From assembly GCA_015698045.1 (NCBI GenBank), contig BLAL01000244.1:744001-808000 (forward strand): DNA of 64,000 nucleotides. Reading direction: 5' to 3'. Of the stretch, positions 14,176 through 24,700 are shown piece by piece. Within the stretch, counting starts at the first letter, position 1. Each line of letters starts with the position of its first letter. A program made the translations under genes and the position numbers. Origin of the DNA: Rhizophagus clarus (Eukaryota > Glomeromycota > Glomeromycetes > Glomerales > Glomeraceae). Under the pieces are notes generated by a model, which saw nothing but the letters and a program-made list of their open reading frames with translations, was not told the DNA's origin and did not search any database.

Positions 14176-17100
14176 AGATAAGTGAATTGTAAGAAATTGA
14201 TTTAGCATAGCTGCTAAGGAATAATGCAATCGCGGCTTTCATCGTAAAATTCAGATTTCCACAATTCGACGTTACAACTCTCATCGTCATCGTCAATAAT
14301 ATAAAAATAATATCGAATTTCACTCGTATTAGCTGGTCAATACTAACAAGAAACACGAAGCTTGGTTTTCTTAATAACTTCTAATAATGAAGAATTACGT
14401 GCTGGCTAAAAATTTCACAAATTACAATTAGTATAATTGATATAATTTAATTTGTTTAAAAATTATTATTTATACCTTATCCGTAAAATTCAATCTTTGG
14501 TCCTTATTGCAAATTCGCAGAAAATTTGTCTTGAAATATAGCCCAACACGTCAATCAAATTCATAACTTGTTTTTTTCAGGTATATAATTGGTTCTACTT
14601 CCATACACATAGCACCACTATTCATGTCTTATTATGCCTTGTTTTTTTAGATACATAGTTAATTCCACTTTCATTGGAGTCTCTTCCTATAATGTAAAAA
14701 AAAAAAATCAATTCTGTTCTGGCAAAAAAAAAGTTTATGTATACATATAAATGTCATTTACCTGAGAATCAAAGAGGTGGGGCTACCAACGTTAGAGGTC
14801 CCAGCATCTTCGATTGGAGCTGGAGGATCATGAGTATCATCTTCATCCTCCTCATTATCCAAATTGCAATTCCATCTCTGTGCGATAACGCTGAGTCTGC
14901 CCTCTGGCCACTTCTCACATCCAATACCACCATTCTTATTCATACCACAAGTCATTTCTTGGCATTGTTGATAAAATGGAAATTTTGTTTAAATTTAATA
15001 TATTTATCAAAAATAATCTCTTTATATAAGGCTATTTTAATAATTTTAAAAATTTTTTTTTTATCAGTGCTTTTGAATAATTATTTGGAATTATATCTGC
15101 TTCTTTATATCAATGCATTATATAAAAAACAAAATGGGAAATATATTTCGCCAATTTCTGGTGTTCTGATTATAATATATTCTTTATACCCTTGCTTTTA
15201 TCATCGGAGGTATCCTTTGGCAGGTTTAGAGGATCTAATGATCCATTTTATTGTCTGTGTTTTTGCCGTTATTCCTTTTTTCTTTTTTGTGAACGCACGC
15301 AATATATTTGCAATTTCTCGTAATTATCGTATATTGATAGAATATTTCGAAATTGCCTACGTCTAATTCTTTCATTCTTACGGTCTGTTTCTATCTTTTT
15401 TGATCATTGATATCTTTTTATGTAGATATATTGCATGAACTATTCCACCTGAATTTTTGATAAGATGTAAAAATTTTGCACAGTCATCCATCTTAATATT
15501 TTTGAAACTATAACTCACATTCCTTCCCTTACACTTAGTTTAACTTTTACTGATAAAGTATTCTAAACATCTCATCATATTAATATCCAAAAAAAAGATT
15601 TTTTTATCTTGTTATGTTCTCCTTCGCCAGAGGTAAGTTGATTTAATTTCGATTTACATCTTTCTATTTGCTAATTCATTATTATAAAAGACAAAGAAAG
15701 ATAAGAAAGATTTGTAAGCAAAAAGTAAAATGAAAGTTGTATTAATTTCGTGGTATTTTTGTTATACAAATACTACATAAGGCGGATTTTGAATAAACAC
15801 TAAAAAACTTTTTAATTAGTTTACTGTATAATAATTTGATAAATACCTTTTTTTAAGTCAGAATACAATTTAAAATATAATCCTTAGTAATATTGATAAT
15901 ATTTGTTACGGAATCTCATTTTATACAATTCTGGTTCTTTTTCATGTTTACAATCAGTTTAAGTATGAAGTTTCCCCTATATCGTGTACAACTTGTACAA
16001 TTATATTTTGCAAAATTTAAAAAGCAAAATTTTATATAATTATCATAAAAGAAAATTTTTTTAACATTAAAATATTTTCTTAAAGCATACTTACTTTCAA
16101 ATCAAACACACATTTGCAGAAAAGAAATGGATTTTGGTCCCGCACGAGAATATATTTTGATGGAATGTAATTAAAATATTCTAGACTTTCATTGAAGGAT
16201 CGTATTGATTTTTACTCATCATTTGTGATAGTCTATCAGGTGATTTTCGGTATTACAAGACAATTTTGGGCGATGATTATAACGCTAAACTGTCGATGAG
16301 CTCAAACGTGTAGAAATCGATTGTAACACATATTGAATCAACAATCGATCTTTCTTTGGAATACGTCCATCGTTGAGATAGACAAATTTCCGTTTCCTAA
16401 AAAGCAAGTATATGCAAATTACGTGGTTTAGTCAATATCTCATTGTAATAAAAAAAAAAGATCCCTTACACGTTAAATGATTAAGCCCGATATGGGCAAA
16501 AACTTTATTAATGATTGTTTTATGATGGTCGACACATGACATAAGGATGCAGTAGTATTATTTACCGTTAAATTTAGGAAGAATGTCGGAGGGATAGGTT
16601 TAATCCACGCAACTTTTCTGGTATTAAAAATTCTATGCAAGCACTTCGTACGTAAAATGTCATTAGAGCATTTCATCTCAGGAATTTCTTCCCTAATCTT
16701 ACTTTTAACAAAAACTCCTTATCATGGATGGGTTTAATTCCTCGTATCGATTATATAAAGTTTCCTCAAAATCAAAATACCGTAACAGGAAATTGGCCAG
16801 CCACGAGCTGCGTCTTCGTTCTTTAATTCGGCACCATCTATCTTATCGAAGAGTTATATATTACTTGATACCTGTTTTTTCAGTTTCTTTTTTATGAAGA
16901 TTTCTTTAGAACATTTCTGCGTTCGATTTGCAAGTTATTCGCATTTTCAGAATAAAAAAAAATGTCGAGCAAGCAAATATGCGTACTGTAAGACGTAAAT
17001 TTATTAATCATTGTTGAATAGAGCATTTTTGAAACATGCAAAAAAAAAAATTTCTCTTACATTTTTGTCTATAATCCTTCTAAGTCCATCCAAATCTATC

Positions 17101-17227
17101 TGGAAATCGGAAATGTACACATTAATTATCACCTCGGAAATACAAGTTGATTATTATATAAAGTAATTTTATTTTTTCACCAGTAAAAAATAATTAAAAA
17201 AAAAATGACAAAGACTAATTATATATA
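14176..17227. other. Gene-poor stretch with possible decayed coding fragments
   Basis: No complete gene is recognised. Two unexplained coding-like pieces lie here. The first is 14758-14955 on the - strand (65 codons, ending in an acidic Asp/Glu run followed by Pro/Ala/Ser), overlapped on the + strand by a hydrophobic 209-codon frame (14737-15366). The second is 16473-16676 on the - strand, with similar-quality fragments on the same strand at 16270-16400 and 16790-16850, which look like pieces of one eroded gene. None matches a family I can name. Confidence 0.35.
16270..16860 (-). pseudogene. Eroded unknown protein fragments
   Basis: Three short - strand frames look protein-like rather than random: KIDGAELKNEDAARGWPISC near 16830-16770, the 67-codon piece 16676-16473 containing ILRTKCLHRIFNTRK, and RKFVYLNDGRIPKKDRLLIQ near 16390-16320. 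Stops and frame changes separate them. I do not recognise the family. The order and shared strand suggest a single dead gene, but this is inference. Confidence 0.25.
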
Positions 17228-18427
17228 TTATTTTAATTCTTCAATTTTTGATAAAATAGAATCTAAATTAATAGGAGCTTTAAATTCAAGTAAAGGTTTA
17301 CTTGATTTTAAAAATTCCAATATAAAAAGATCTAAATTTATTATAATATCATGAAAAAAATAAATAATAGAATTATGTTCCCAATAAGTTTGTAATTTAA
17401 AAATTGATAATTTTGAACAAAATTGTTTAATAATTTTTGAAATTTCAATTAAATTCAATTCAATAGAATTTGTTTCAACAGACCATAAAAAATTCAAATT
17501 TGTCAAACATAAATAATTTAAATTTGAACCATTAATTTTAATTATATTAATTAAATCTTCATAATTTATTTTTGAATGATCAAAAATTAAAGATTTAAGA
17601 TTTGGGAAAGAAATTTTTGAAAGGATTTGACAATCATTCTTTCTTAAATTCCAAAAAGAAAATTCCAAAGTTTCTAAACTTAAACAATATTTTAAACTAG
17701 TTAAAGTATTAGCATCACCTTTAAATCTATTATTAGCAAGCTTAATATATTTTATAGAATTAGATTGAGCTTTTAAACCTTCATTAATTAAAGGAAAAAA
17801 ATTTCTAATAATCAAAATTTTCAAATTTTTTTGAGCTTGTATAAATTCAGAAAGTCCCAAAAAATTATCATCAGTAATATAACAATCAACAGATAAACTG
17901 TTAAGATCATTAAAAATATCAGAAAAAATTTCCAAATACCAATAAGAAGGGATCTTATTATTAATCTTTAAAGTTTTAATATGTGATAAAGATTTTACAC
18001 AACGTAAAATTTCTTCATCACGAGTAAAATATTTTTCAATTCCTCTATTTAAATTATTTATTTTTAATGTGGTTATTTTCGTACTTTTTCTTATAAACAT
18101 ATTAAATAATTGTACACCATCATCTTCACATCTTAAATATTTCCAATCTAAAATTTTTAAAAATGAAGGATAATCAAAAAGTAATGTATTATTATCATTA
18201 ATAAAATGTCGATAAATATTTAATAATTTATCATAAGTTTTATAAATGTAATGGTTGTGTAATTTTACTTGGATGTGCGCATATCTAAAAGGATTTTCCC
18301 ATAATAAATTTACCACAACTTTTGCCCAAAATCGATTAACAAGTAAGATGGAATGTAAAGTATTAATATCATCTCTATTATATTCGAATATATGATTTAA
18401 CACGTCAGGGTATAATTTTGAAGCCAT
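17228..18427 (-). CDS. F-box / leucine-rich repeat protein
   Basis: Single-exon gene of 399 residues. Residues about 5-47 form an F-box (LYPDVLNHIF...LLVNRFWAKVVVNLLWENPF), the Skp1-binding module of SCF ubiquitin ligases. The rest is a run of degenerate leucine-rich repeats (for example LKTLKIN near 150, LKILIIRN near 205, LKSLIFDH near 275), which would form the substrate-binding arc. The start is the first ATG, directly upstream of the F-box, and there are no internal stops. The F-box plus degenerate LRR layout matches a family that is greatly expanded in Rhizophagus (known from the lineage). The substrate is unknown. It is transcribed away from the F-box gene at 19350 across a 0.9-kb shared spacer. 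Confidence 0.85.
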   Translation of the reverse strand: MASKLYPDVLNHIFEYNRDDINTLHSILLVNRFWAKVVVNLLWENPFRYAHIQVKLHNHYIYKTYDKLLNIYRHFINDNNTLLFDYPSFLKILDWKYLRCEDDGVQLFNMFIRKSTKITTLKINNLNRGIEKYFTRDEEILRCVKSLSHIKTLKINNKIPSYWYLEIFSDIFNDLNSLSVDCYITDDNFLGLSEFIQAQKNLKILIIRNFFPLINEGLKAQSNSIKYIKLANNRFKGDANTLTSLKYCLSLETLEFSFWNLRKNDCQILSKISFPNLKSLIFDHSKINYEDLINIIKINGSNLNYLCLTNLNFLWSVETNSIELNLIEISKIIKQFCSKLSIFKLQTYWEHNSIIYFFHDIIINLDLFILEFLKSSKPLLEFKAPINLDSILSKIEELK

Positions 18428-19349
18428 TAAAAATTGTAAGAAAGAAAGAAAGAAAAAAAAGAAAGAAAGTCAGAAAGACGGAAAAAAGTTATCCTTATTT
18501 ATGCAGATCAAAAAAAACATTACATAAGATAGTAAATTGTATCACATTGCAATACATGATCTTTTTAAAATATAATATTATTATAATCGTTATAAGTAAT
18601 AATACAAATATTATGAGTTAGATCATTTAACGAGTGCGACAGAAAAACAAACTAATCAATTTAGTAATGAATTTATTATGATCTTAAAAAACTTTTCAAT
18701 ACAAAGAATGAATTTCTCTATATATTTATTAAAGATGTTTAAGATCAATTGTTTGATGGTTACAAAAAGAAAATTTAATGCATATTATTTATTGGATAGG
18801 GGGAGAAGGACCGGGGAGGTTACCGAGTTTATTAATACCCGTCCGAAAAACTAAATTTAGGACACGCTCTGGATTTTTACGTCATCTTAACAGGCTCACT
18901 GATCACATGATAATTTTAAAACGTAACCAAATTTGTTTATTGAACATTATTTATTGATCTAAAATCTCTCTGGTATTATTAAGATTTATTGAATTCAAAT
19001 TAAAATATTCTCGGGGTTCTTCAATTTTTACATTTTCAAATTTCCTTTTATGGTATACACACCTGTATAATTATAAAATTTGTGCTTTTAAAGTAATATC
19101 ATATGATTTCGCTCAAATATTATTCTCTTAATCTTAAATCTTTTATAAATGAGAGTTTTATTATCACATGGTAAACCGATTGATTCTCTAAATTCATTTA
19201 ATGCAAGTAGTACAACATAATTTATAATGATTTTTTTTTGAGTAACGTGAAATCAGCATAAATAGAAATTGCCCAACTCGAAGTTTTAAACTTTTTTCGT
19301 TTCTAACCGCAAAGAAAAAAAAAAAAAAAAAAAAGATAATAATTTACAC
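18428..19349. other. Shared divergent promoter region of two F-box genes
   Basis: 922 bases between two F-box genes facing away from each other. Directly upstream of the - strand gene is a purine-rich GAAA-repeat tract (18435-18485). Directly upstream of the + strand gene is an A-run (19314-19335). Near 18795-18910 there is a more GC-rich patch that I cannot assign. Confidence 0.5.
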
Positions 19350-20954
19350 ATGTCGGCTACTCTTCCAGAACTTTGTATTCGGTTTGTTCTTGAGGAATTA
19401 AGTAATGATACTAGATCAAAACATGCTTGTATTTTAATCAATCGTCATTGGTGTATGGCATCAATTCATGAAATTTGGAAACATCCTTTATATTATTGTC
19501 AAGAATTAGAACAAAAAGAAAGATATATACAATTTATTGATACTTATATAAAATGTTTATCTCATCAAGTTAGAGAATCTCTTGGATTAGAATCAATTTC
19601 AAAAACAACTTTTGATTATACAACTTTTTCTCAATGGATTTGTCCTAATGGTTTAAGATCTTGCGTAAAACTTTGGCTTGATGAAAAAATTAATCAAGAT
19701 CCTGATAAATATTCTTATCTTTTAAAAACTGAAAATAAAACCATTTTTATGATAGGAAAAGCTTTATGTGAACATTTAATAATTAATTCAAAAAAATTGA
19801 TTGGTGTTCAATTAAATCAAAATGAGATTAATATTTTTGAATTACCTCAAGCTGATAAAGTCTTATCAAAGGTAACCCATTTTATAACAAGATTTAGTTG
19901 TGAACCAAGTAGAATTGGAAAATTACCAAATATTTTATCTTTAGCAAAGGAAATTTCAAAAAATATTCAAGTACTTAATATAACTTGTTTTAATGTTGAA
20001 AAGGAACAAGATCTTTGTATTCAAAATTTATCTCAATTAATTAGAAATCAAAAAAGATTAAAAGAATTCACTTTAACGTATTGGAATCCTGGATTTTTGA
20101 ATCTTTGGAAGAGTGTTTTACAACAACATAATACCATAACAACAATTATATTGGAAACTATAATATTTAATGATTCTAAACCTTTCTTATTACATGAATT
20201 GAGTTTATTCAAAAATTTACAAGTTTTAACCATCGAAAATTGTAAAAATTTTATTTTTTCTATTAAGAAATTAGACATATCATCATCTTTTCGTAAATTA
20301 AAAAAATTTACAGTAGTAATGAGTCAACCTTTTCCAAGAGATTTCATTATGATCATCTTACAACAATCAAATGAAAATTTGAGAAAAGTTGAAGTTATAG
20401 ATATGGATATAAAAGAGGATGTTCTTCCTTATTGTATTAAACATTTTACTAGATTATTGAATTTTTCATGTTCAATAAACATTGAAAATTTTAATTTACT
20501 ATTATCTTTATTAAAAGTTTCAATTAATCTTGAAACTTTATATATTAATGAATTAGAAGATTTTTTGATTGACGAAGATGATGATTTTATTTTATTGGAT
20601 TTTTTATGTTCCCTTGGTGAAAATTTTCCTAAATCTTTATATTATTTTACTTTTGATTTAGATTGGGAATTTAATAATGATTCTTTCTCAAAATTTTTAA
20701 AAATTTGTAAGGAGAAGGGTATTAATTTTAAAACTTTGATTTTTGCACAAAGTGGTTTTTTTAATGATTTATATTTATATGAATTATTAAAATTTTATGG
20801 TGATAGGAAATTGGATGAATTGGTATTACATGATATGAATAATTTTTCCAATGAATGTTTAAAAGAAGTAAGAAAACAAGTAGGAATCGTGAAATTCGCT
20901 AAAGGTTATCCTGAGAAATTTAATTTATCAATTAATTTTGAAGAAGACAGTTGA
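19350..20954 (+). CDS. F-box protein with degenerate LRR region
   Basis: Single-exon gene of 534 residues with no internal stops. The N-terminus (residues 5-48, LPELCIRFVLEEL...ILINRHWCMASIHEIWKHPL) is an F-box, expected to dock the protein on Skp1 in an SCF ubiquitin ligase. From about residue 160 onward, weak leucine-rich repeats occur (LKEFTLTYW, LQVLTIENC, LETLYINEL), with an acidic stretch near 405-415. The start ATG sits 5 residues before the F-box. Same family type as the divergent neighbour at 17228-18427, but longer and clearly diverged, so the pair is not a recent duplicate. The target is unknown. Confidence 0.85.
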   Translation: MSATLPELCIRFVLEELSNDTRSKHACILINRHWCMASIHEIWKHPLYYCQELEQKERYIQFIDTYIKCLSHQVRESLGLESISKTTFDYTTFSQWICPNGLRSCVKLWLDEKINQDPDKYSYLLKTENKTIFMIGKALCEHLIINSKKLIGVQLNQNEINIFELPQADKVLSKVTHFITRFSCEPSRIGKLPNILSLAKEISKNIQVLNITCFNVEKEQDLCIQNLSQLIRNQKRLKEFTLTYWNPGFLNLWKSVLQQHNTITTIILETIIFNDSKPFLLHELSLFKNLQVLTIENCKNFIFSIKKLDISSSFRKLKKFTVVMSQPFPRDFIMIILQQSNENLRKVEVIDMDIKEDVLPYCIKHFTRLLNFSCSINIENFNLLLSLLKVSINLETLYINELEDFLIDEDDDFILLDFLCSLGENFPKSLYYFTFDLDWEFNNDSFSKFLKICKEKGINFKTLIFAQSGFFNDLYLYELLKFYGDRKLDELVLHDMNNFSNECLKEVRKQVGIVKFAKGYPEKFNLSINFEEDS

Positions 20955-21739
20955 TTGGAGTAAAGGAAGTGTAAAAAGGAGTGTAAAAGTGTAGTAAAAG
21001 GAGAGAGAGAGTCGTATAATTCTTGTAGATAATAATTATAATTTTTTTTTTTTTTTTAAAAAACAAAAAAACCCCCAACCAATAAAAAATAAATAAAATT
21101 TTAAATAATAATTCTGCACGCACATTTATTGCCATTATTGCGAGCGTTTAATTTTCTAACTTATTTCGTCTAGCATATTAACATTTATTTTAAATTACGT
21201 AACAATTATAATGAATAGGACTATTGCACGTGAATTTGAATATGAATATCATATGTGTCTATTGCCACACCTTTTATTGTAGGAATAACAACAATTCTAG
21301 CCCATGGATTTTTACCGATATATAAAATAAGCGAAGAAAAATAGCCGCAGTTACTTATCATGTGGCATTGTGAATATGCTGTTACTCAAACTCTGTAACA
21401 CTTCGTTAACCCTTCGGGGGGCGCATAGCATCCAGAAAATCATACAGATTTTTTTTTCCGTAGATATGAAATGTACTACTTAAAGATTATACTATGGTTA
21501 TTGATCAACTAGTCCTAATATCTCTATTTTTTGGTTCTAATTAAATTAAAGAATTAAATTATATCAAATTAGTTTTCTTGCCATAACAAAAAGAATTAAT
21601 GTCCATATTATGGTAAATATTGGAAAAAAAACCAATATCCTGTATGTGGAAATATATTCAAAGCACTGTTAAATTTAATTGGCTAAATTACGCGTTTCCA
21701 AACTAATCGTGTAAATCACGTGATGGTGAAATAGACTAA
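20955..21739. other. Intergenic, nothing recognised
   Basis: AT-rich spacer with a T-run and A-run at 21042-21072 just downstream of the F-box gene. No coding similarity or RNA gene seen. Confidence 0.5.
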
Positions 21740-21965
21740 AATACACGTCATCAAATCCTGAGAAAGACTTGGACTTCTTTGATAAAACAGATGTTTCGAA
21801 TGGAATTGCGACAATGTTTGTCGAGTACTATAAGAAGTATATTTCGCAGCATGATTCTCTCAAAAAGATTCTTTACGATGTAAATCTGAAGCTCAAGTAG
21901 ATTGTTAAAGCTGACTCTGGCTCTAATTCCTTGCGCGGAAAAGTAGCACAGATAACTGGAAGGTA
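21740..21965 (+). pseudogene. Isolated coding-like exon fragment, unknown family
   Basis: About 70 codons read as protein-like sequence: DLDFFDKTDVSNGIATMFVE, then EYYKKYISQHDSLKKILYDV and NSLRGKVAQITGR. One in-frame TAG interrupts it, and it ends at a good splice donor (gtacgt at 21964). It has the composition of a charged helical protein. I do not recognise the family, and no convincing partner exon is visible within 300 bases. Confidence 0.35.
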
Positions 21966-22051
21966 CGTTTTTATTATATTATGATCTGGTAATGATATTG
22001 ACGGGATAAAGTTTCAATTCGTGAGACTAAAGAGAGCAGTCAAGATTTGGC

Positions 22052-22167
22052 CAAGCTGGAACACGATAAGTCGACCGGCCATGAACGCCAAAGTTCGTGC
22101 CTATCTCAACTGCTTTCGGTGGCAAGCTGGGACACGCTAAGTCGACCGGCCATGAACGCAAAGTTCG
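22052..22167. repeat. Duplicated ~46-bp GC-rich motif upstream of a decayed gene
   Basis: Copy 1 is 22052-22097 and copy 2 is 22123-22167. Both run from caagctgg through gtcgaccggccatgaacgc to aagttcg, with only a few differences, and their starts are 71 bp apart. They are far more GC-rich than the surroundings. They lie about 100 bp upstream of a TATA-like ctatataacc (22209-22218) and of the ATG of the broken gene, so they may be promoter elements. They could equally be remains of a mobile sequence. Confidence 0.75.
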
Positions 22168-22273
22168 ACACTTCCCTCAATTCCATTAGTCTCTTTCCTC
22201 AACCCTATTAATCTTTAAGAACTATATAACCTCTGACTTTTCACCTCTTTTTCGACTAACAAACAAACCAGAA

Positions 22274-24120
22274 AATGAGCTAAAATATTACTGAACGTGA
22301 AATCATTATGTTCTCTTCAACTCTGTTCATATGACGAAATCACAAAAATAAATTTATTTCTTTGGTCCGGAGGTTCACAGGAAGAACATCATAATGAAAT
22401 TTTAAAAAATGCATTAGCACGAGATCAAATCTCAACATCTACGCTTACAAAGTGTTTAGCAGATTTCAGTAAAGACTACAAAGAGGATCGTCCAAAAAAA
22501 CGGGTAATATTCGTAATTCAATTTAATTTTCGTTTCACATCTAGTTCACTATGTAACATTCCTTATATGCACAGAATATGCAAAAAACTATCAATGACGA
22601 GCCAGAGACAAATAATAAAGACTTCGAGATACCCGACATAGAGCAAAACGTCTTCCTACTGAGACTATTGAAACTGAGTTATTGAATCCTGTTCAAAAAA
22701 AATATAAAAAGTACCCGATCGAAGATAGTCAAAATCAAGTTTGGTTATTGCTTTCCGGGAAATCAGCTAAAGAAGCAATTCGCGGTCCGGATTATCTATA
22801 TAAATCTCAGTAAATCTCCGTTTCATATTTTTCATGCCTTTTTTTTTCATACCTCCCATTTAACTACGCCATTTTATCTATTTATGTATTTAGCCCATCG
22901 TGTTTAGGAATTATACGTATTGGTAAGAAAGTTCGTAGACCCGAATGGATTGAATCAAAGGATTGGGATTATTTACAAACCACCATAGAATATCCGATGT
23001 AGAAAATCTCTTTAATGCATTATTAGAGACTGTAAGAACAAATATTGTTGTGTTTTTAATAAAAATACTATTTACATTTTTTTTTTTTTTATTAATTGGT
23101 AACAGGACTCATTAATCGAATATAAAAAATGTTTTCATAACGTCAAATTTGACATTGAATCGCGAAATGATGTTCGTGACAGATGTTCTTTTGTGGTCGT
23201 AAGTATATTTGATTTTTATAAAAATAGTACTTATTTATTCGTTAACTTACTTTAATTTTGAAAGTGCGAAAAACGTATTCAATACAGAGTCGACATTTCA
23301 CAGTATGAACAAAAACAAAGCAATATTAGGCTCACTTATGGTCCATCCAATTTTACAATATCTTGCAAAGCAGTAACCAGTCACGCTATATACGTACCTC
23401 GATTTAATACCAAATTCTATTCGATTTTCATTTCATGTTTTCATAATATTATTAAATTTCAAAAATAGAGAGGAGAGGTGTATCTTAAAAGCAAGTGCAA
23501 ATCAGCGATTGTTACGACGTGATCTTAAACTTGTTGATGATAGACCCTTAGGTATGAAGGTCGATGGTTTCTTCCAGTCCCCTGGTGAAAAAGGTCTTGA
23601 ACTATGCATGATAGAGTTATCTGGAGGCTATTTGACTTTTGATTTGCCTCGCTACATGTGAAAGGATACTGGGGTAGTCGTGATCTACTTAATAATATAA
23701 TTACAATATTTAGTCATGGAGATTTTAAAATTATGAGACACATGCGCATGCTAAGTTAGTTGCTGAGTTTTAAATCTTTGAATTTCGCACTTAAATTATC
23801 TCTGTTTGCAATAGGACTAGAAGTACAAATTTGGGGTATGGATCTACCCGTCTCAAAAGTTTATCGAATGTCTCTCATTGGGACTTTTCAACTCTCAGTC
23901 AGTTGTGAGAACCATTATGAACTAATATATGCTCTGAGGATCTTGTGGAATCTTAAAGTATTATGATATTAGTCATATTATCAGATCTAAATGTTGATCA
24001 TTATTTATTTTTGCACAGATGGGTTTAGATGATAGCATAAAAGTACTTGAGGAACTCAAAAAGTCTCACCGCAAAATTCAGCTTTACGTTCTCAAACTTC
24101 GTTAAAAAGCTATATGGAAT
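22274..24120 (+). pseudogene. Decayed multi-exon gene of unknown family, possible PD-(D/E)XK-like domain
   Basis: A series of protein-like segments with splice signals between them, all on the + strand in order: ITKINLFLWSGGSQEEHHNE (22340-22400), ALARDQISTSTLTKCLADFS (to 22503), an exon starting at 22576, KKYKKYPIEDSQNQVWLLLS (22700-22760), GIIRIGKKVRRPEWIESKDW (22911-22970), a Cys-bearing segment near 23270, RDLKLVDDRPLGMKVDGFFQ with LELCMIELSGGY (23520-23635), and a C-terminal part to about 24120. The ATG at 22274 is followed two codons later by a stop, and further stops and frame changes occur, so the copy is dead. The spacing of KVDGFF and ELCMIELSGG resembles a PD-(D/E)XK nuclease core with Ser in place of the Lys. 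That is a guess from pattern only. Confidence 0.6.
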
Positions 24121-24328
24121 AATGACGATTACGATGATTCGTCATCAAATTGGCATTGAAATTATTAGGTGTAAATAAATAATGTAAAAATGATAAAAGT
24201 ATCTTAATTTTGTATAGAATTTTTTTAATCATATTTAAATTTCCGAGTAAAGATTTCCATCGATACTTAACTAAAATAATATTTGTTACAGTATGAAGTC
24301 TGAATGTTTTTCGTGGCATATCTGTAAA
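24121..24328. other. Flank between decayed gene and MITE-like element
   Basis: Short AT-rich spacer with nothing recognised. Confidence 0.4.
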
Positions 24329-24700
24329 GTGTGCCAGGTTGGTGGCGCAGTTGACTGACTGTGGCGCAGAAAATTCTGCAAAAAAAAAGTTGCAATAAGT
24401 GTATTTTTGCCTGTTCTGCAAGTTTACTTAGAGCAGTAAAGGTGGTTTTTGAAGGTCGTTTTTGACATTTCAATAAAACACTTTTTGTTAAAATTAATCT
24501 AACCATTTTTGGAAATGATCAGCAAAGAAGAATTTTTTAAGTTTTATATATAAAATCAGAAAACAACATTCAAAAAACACACACCGACCTTATATTAAAT
24601 TTGTAGAGCGGCTAAAAAGTACGACATATTTTGAGAGTTTTTGTTAATAAAATTGTTTTTCACAATCTTTGAAAATTACTGCGCCACCAACCTGGCACAC
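24329..24700. mobile_element. MITE-like element with 22-bp perfect terminal inverted repeats
   Basis: The left end 24329-24350 (gtgtgccaggttggtggcgc plus ag) is the exact reverse complement of the right end 24679-24700. The enclosed 328 bases have no transposase frame. The ends are much more GC-rich than the AT-rich core. Outside the perfect arms the match continues imperfectly (tctgtaaa on the left, the reverse complement of attttagac on the right), so the true ends may lie slightly further out. No clear target-site duplication is seen. Size and structure suggest a non-autonomous DNA transposon. The superfamily cannot be told. Confidence 0.7.
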
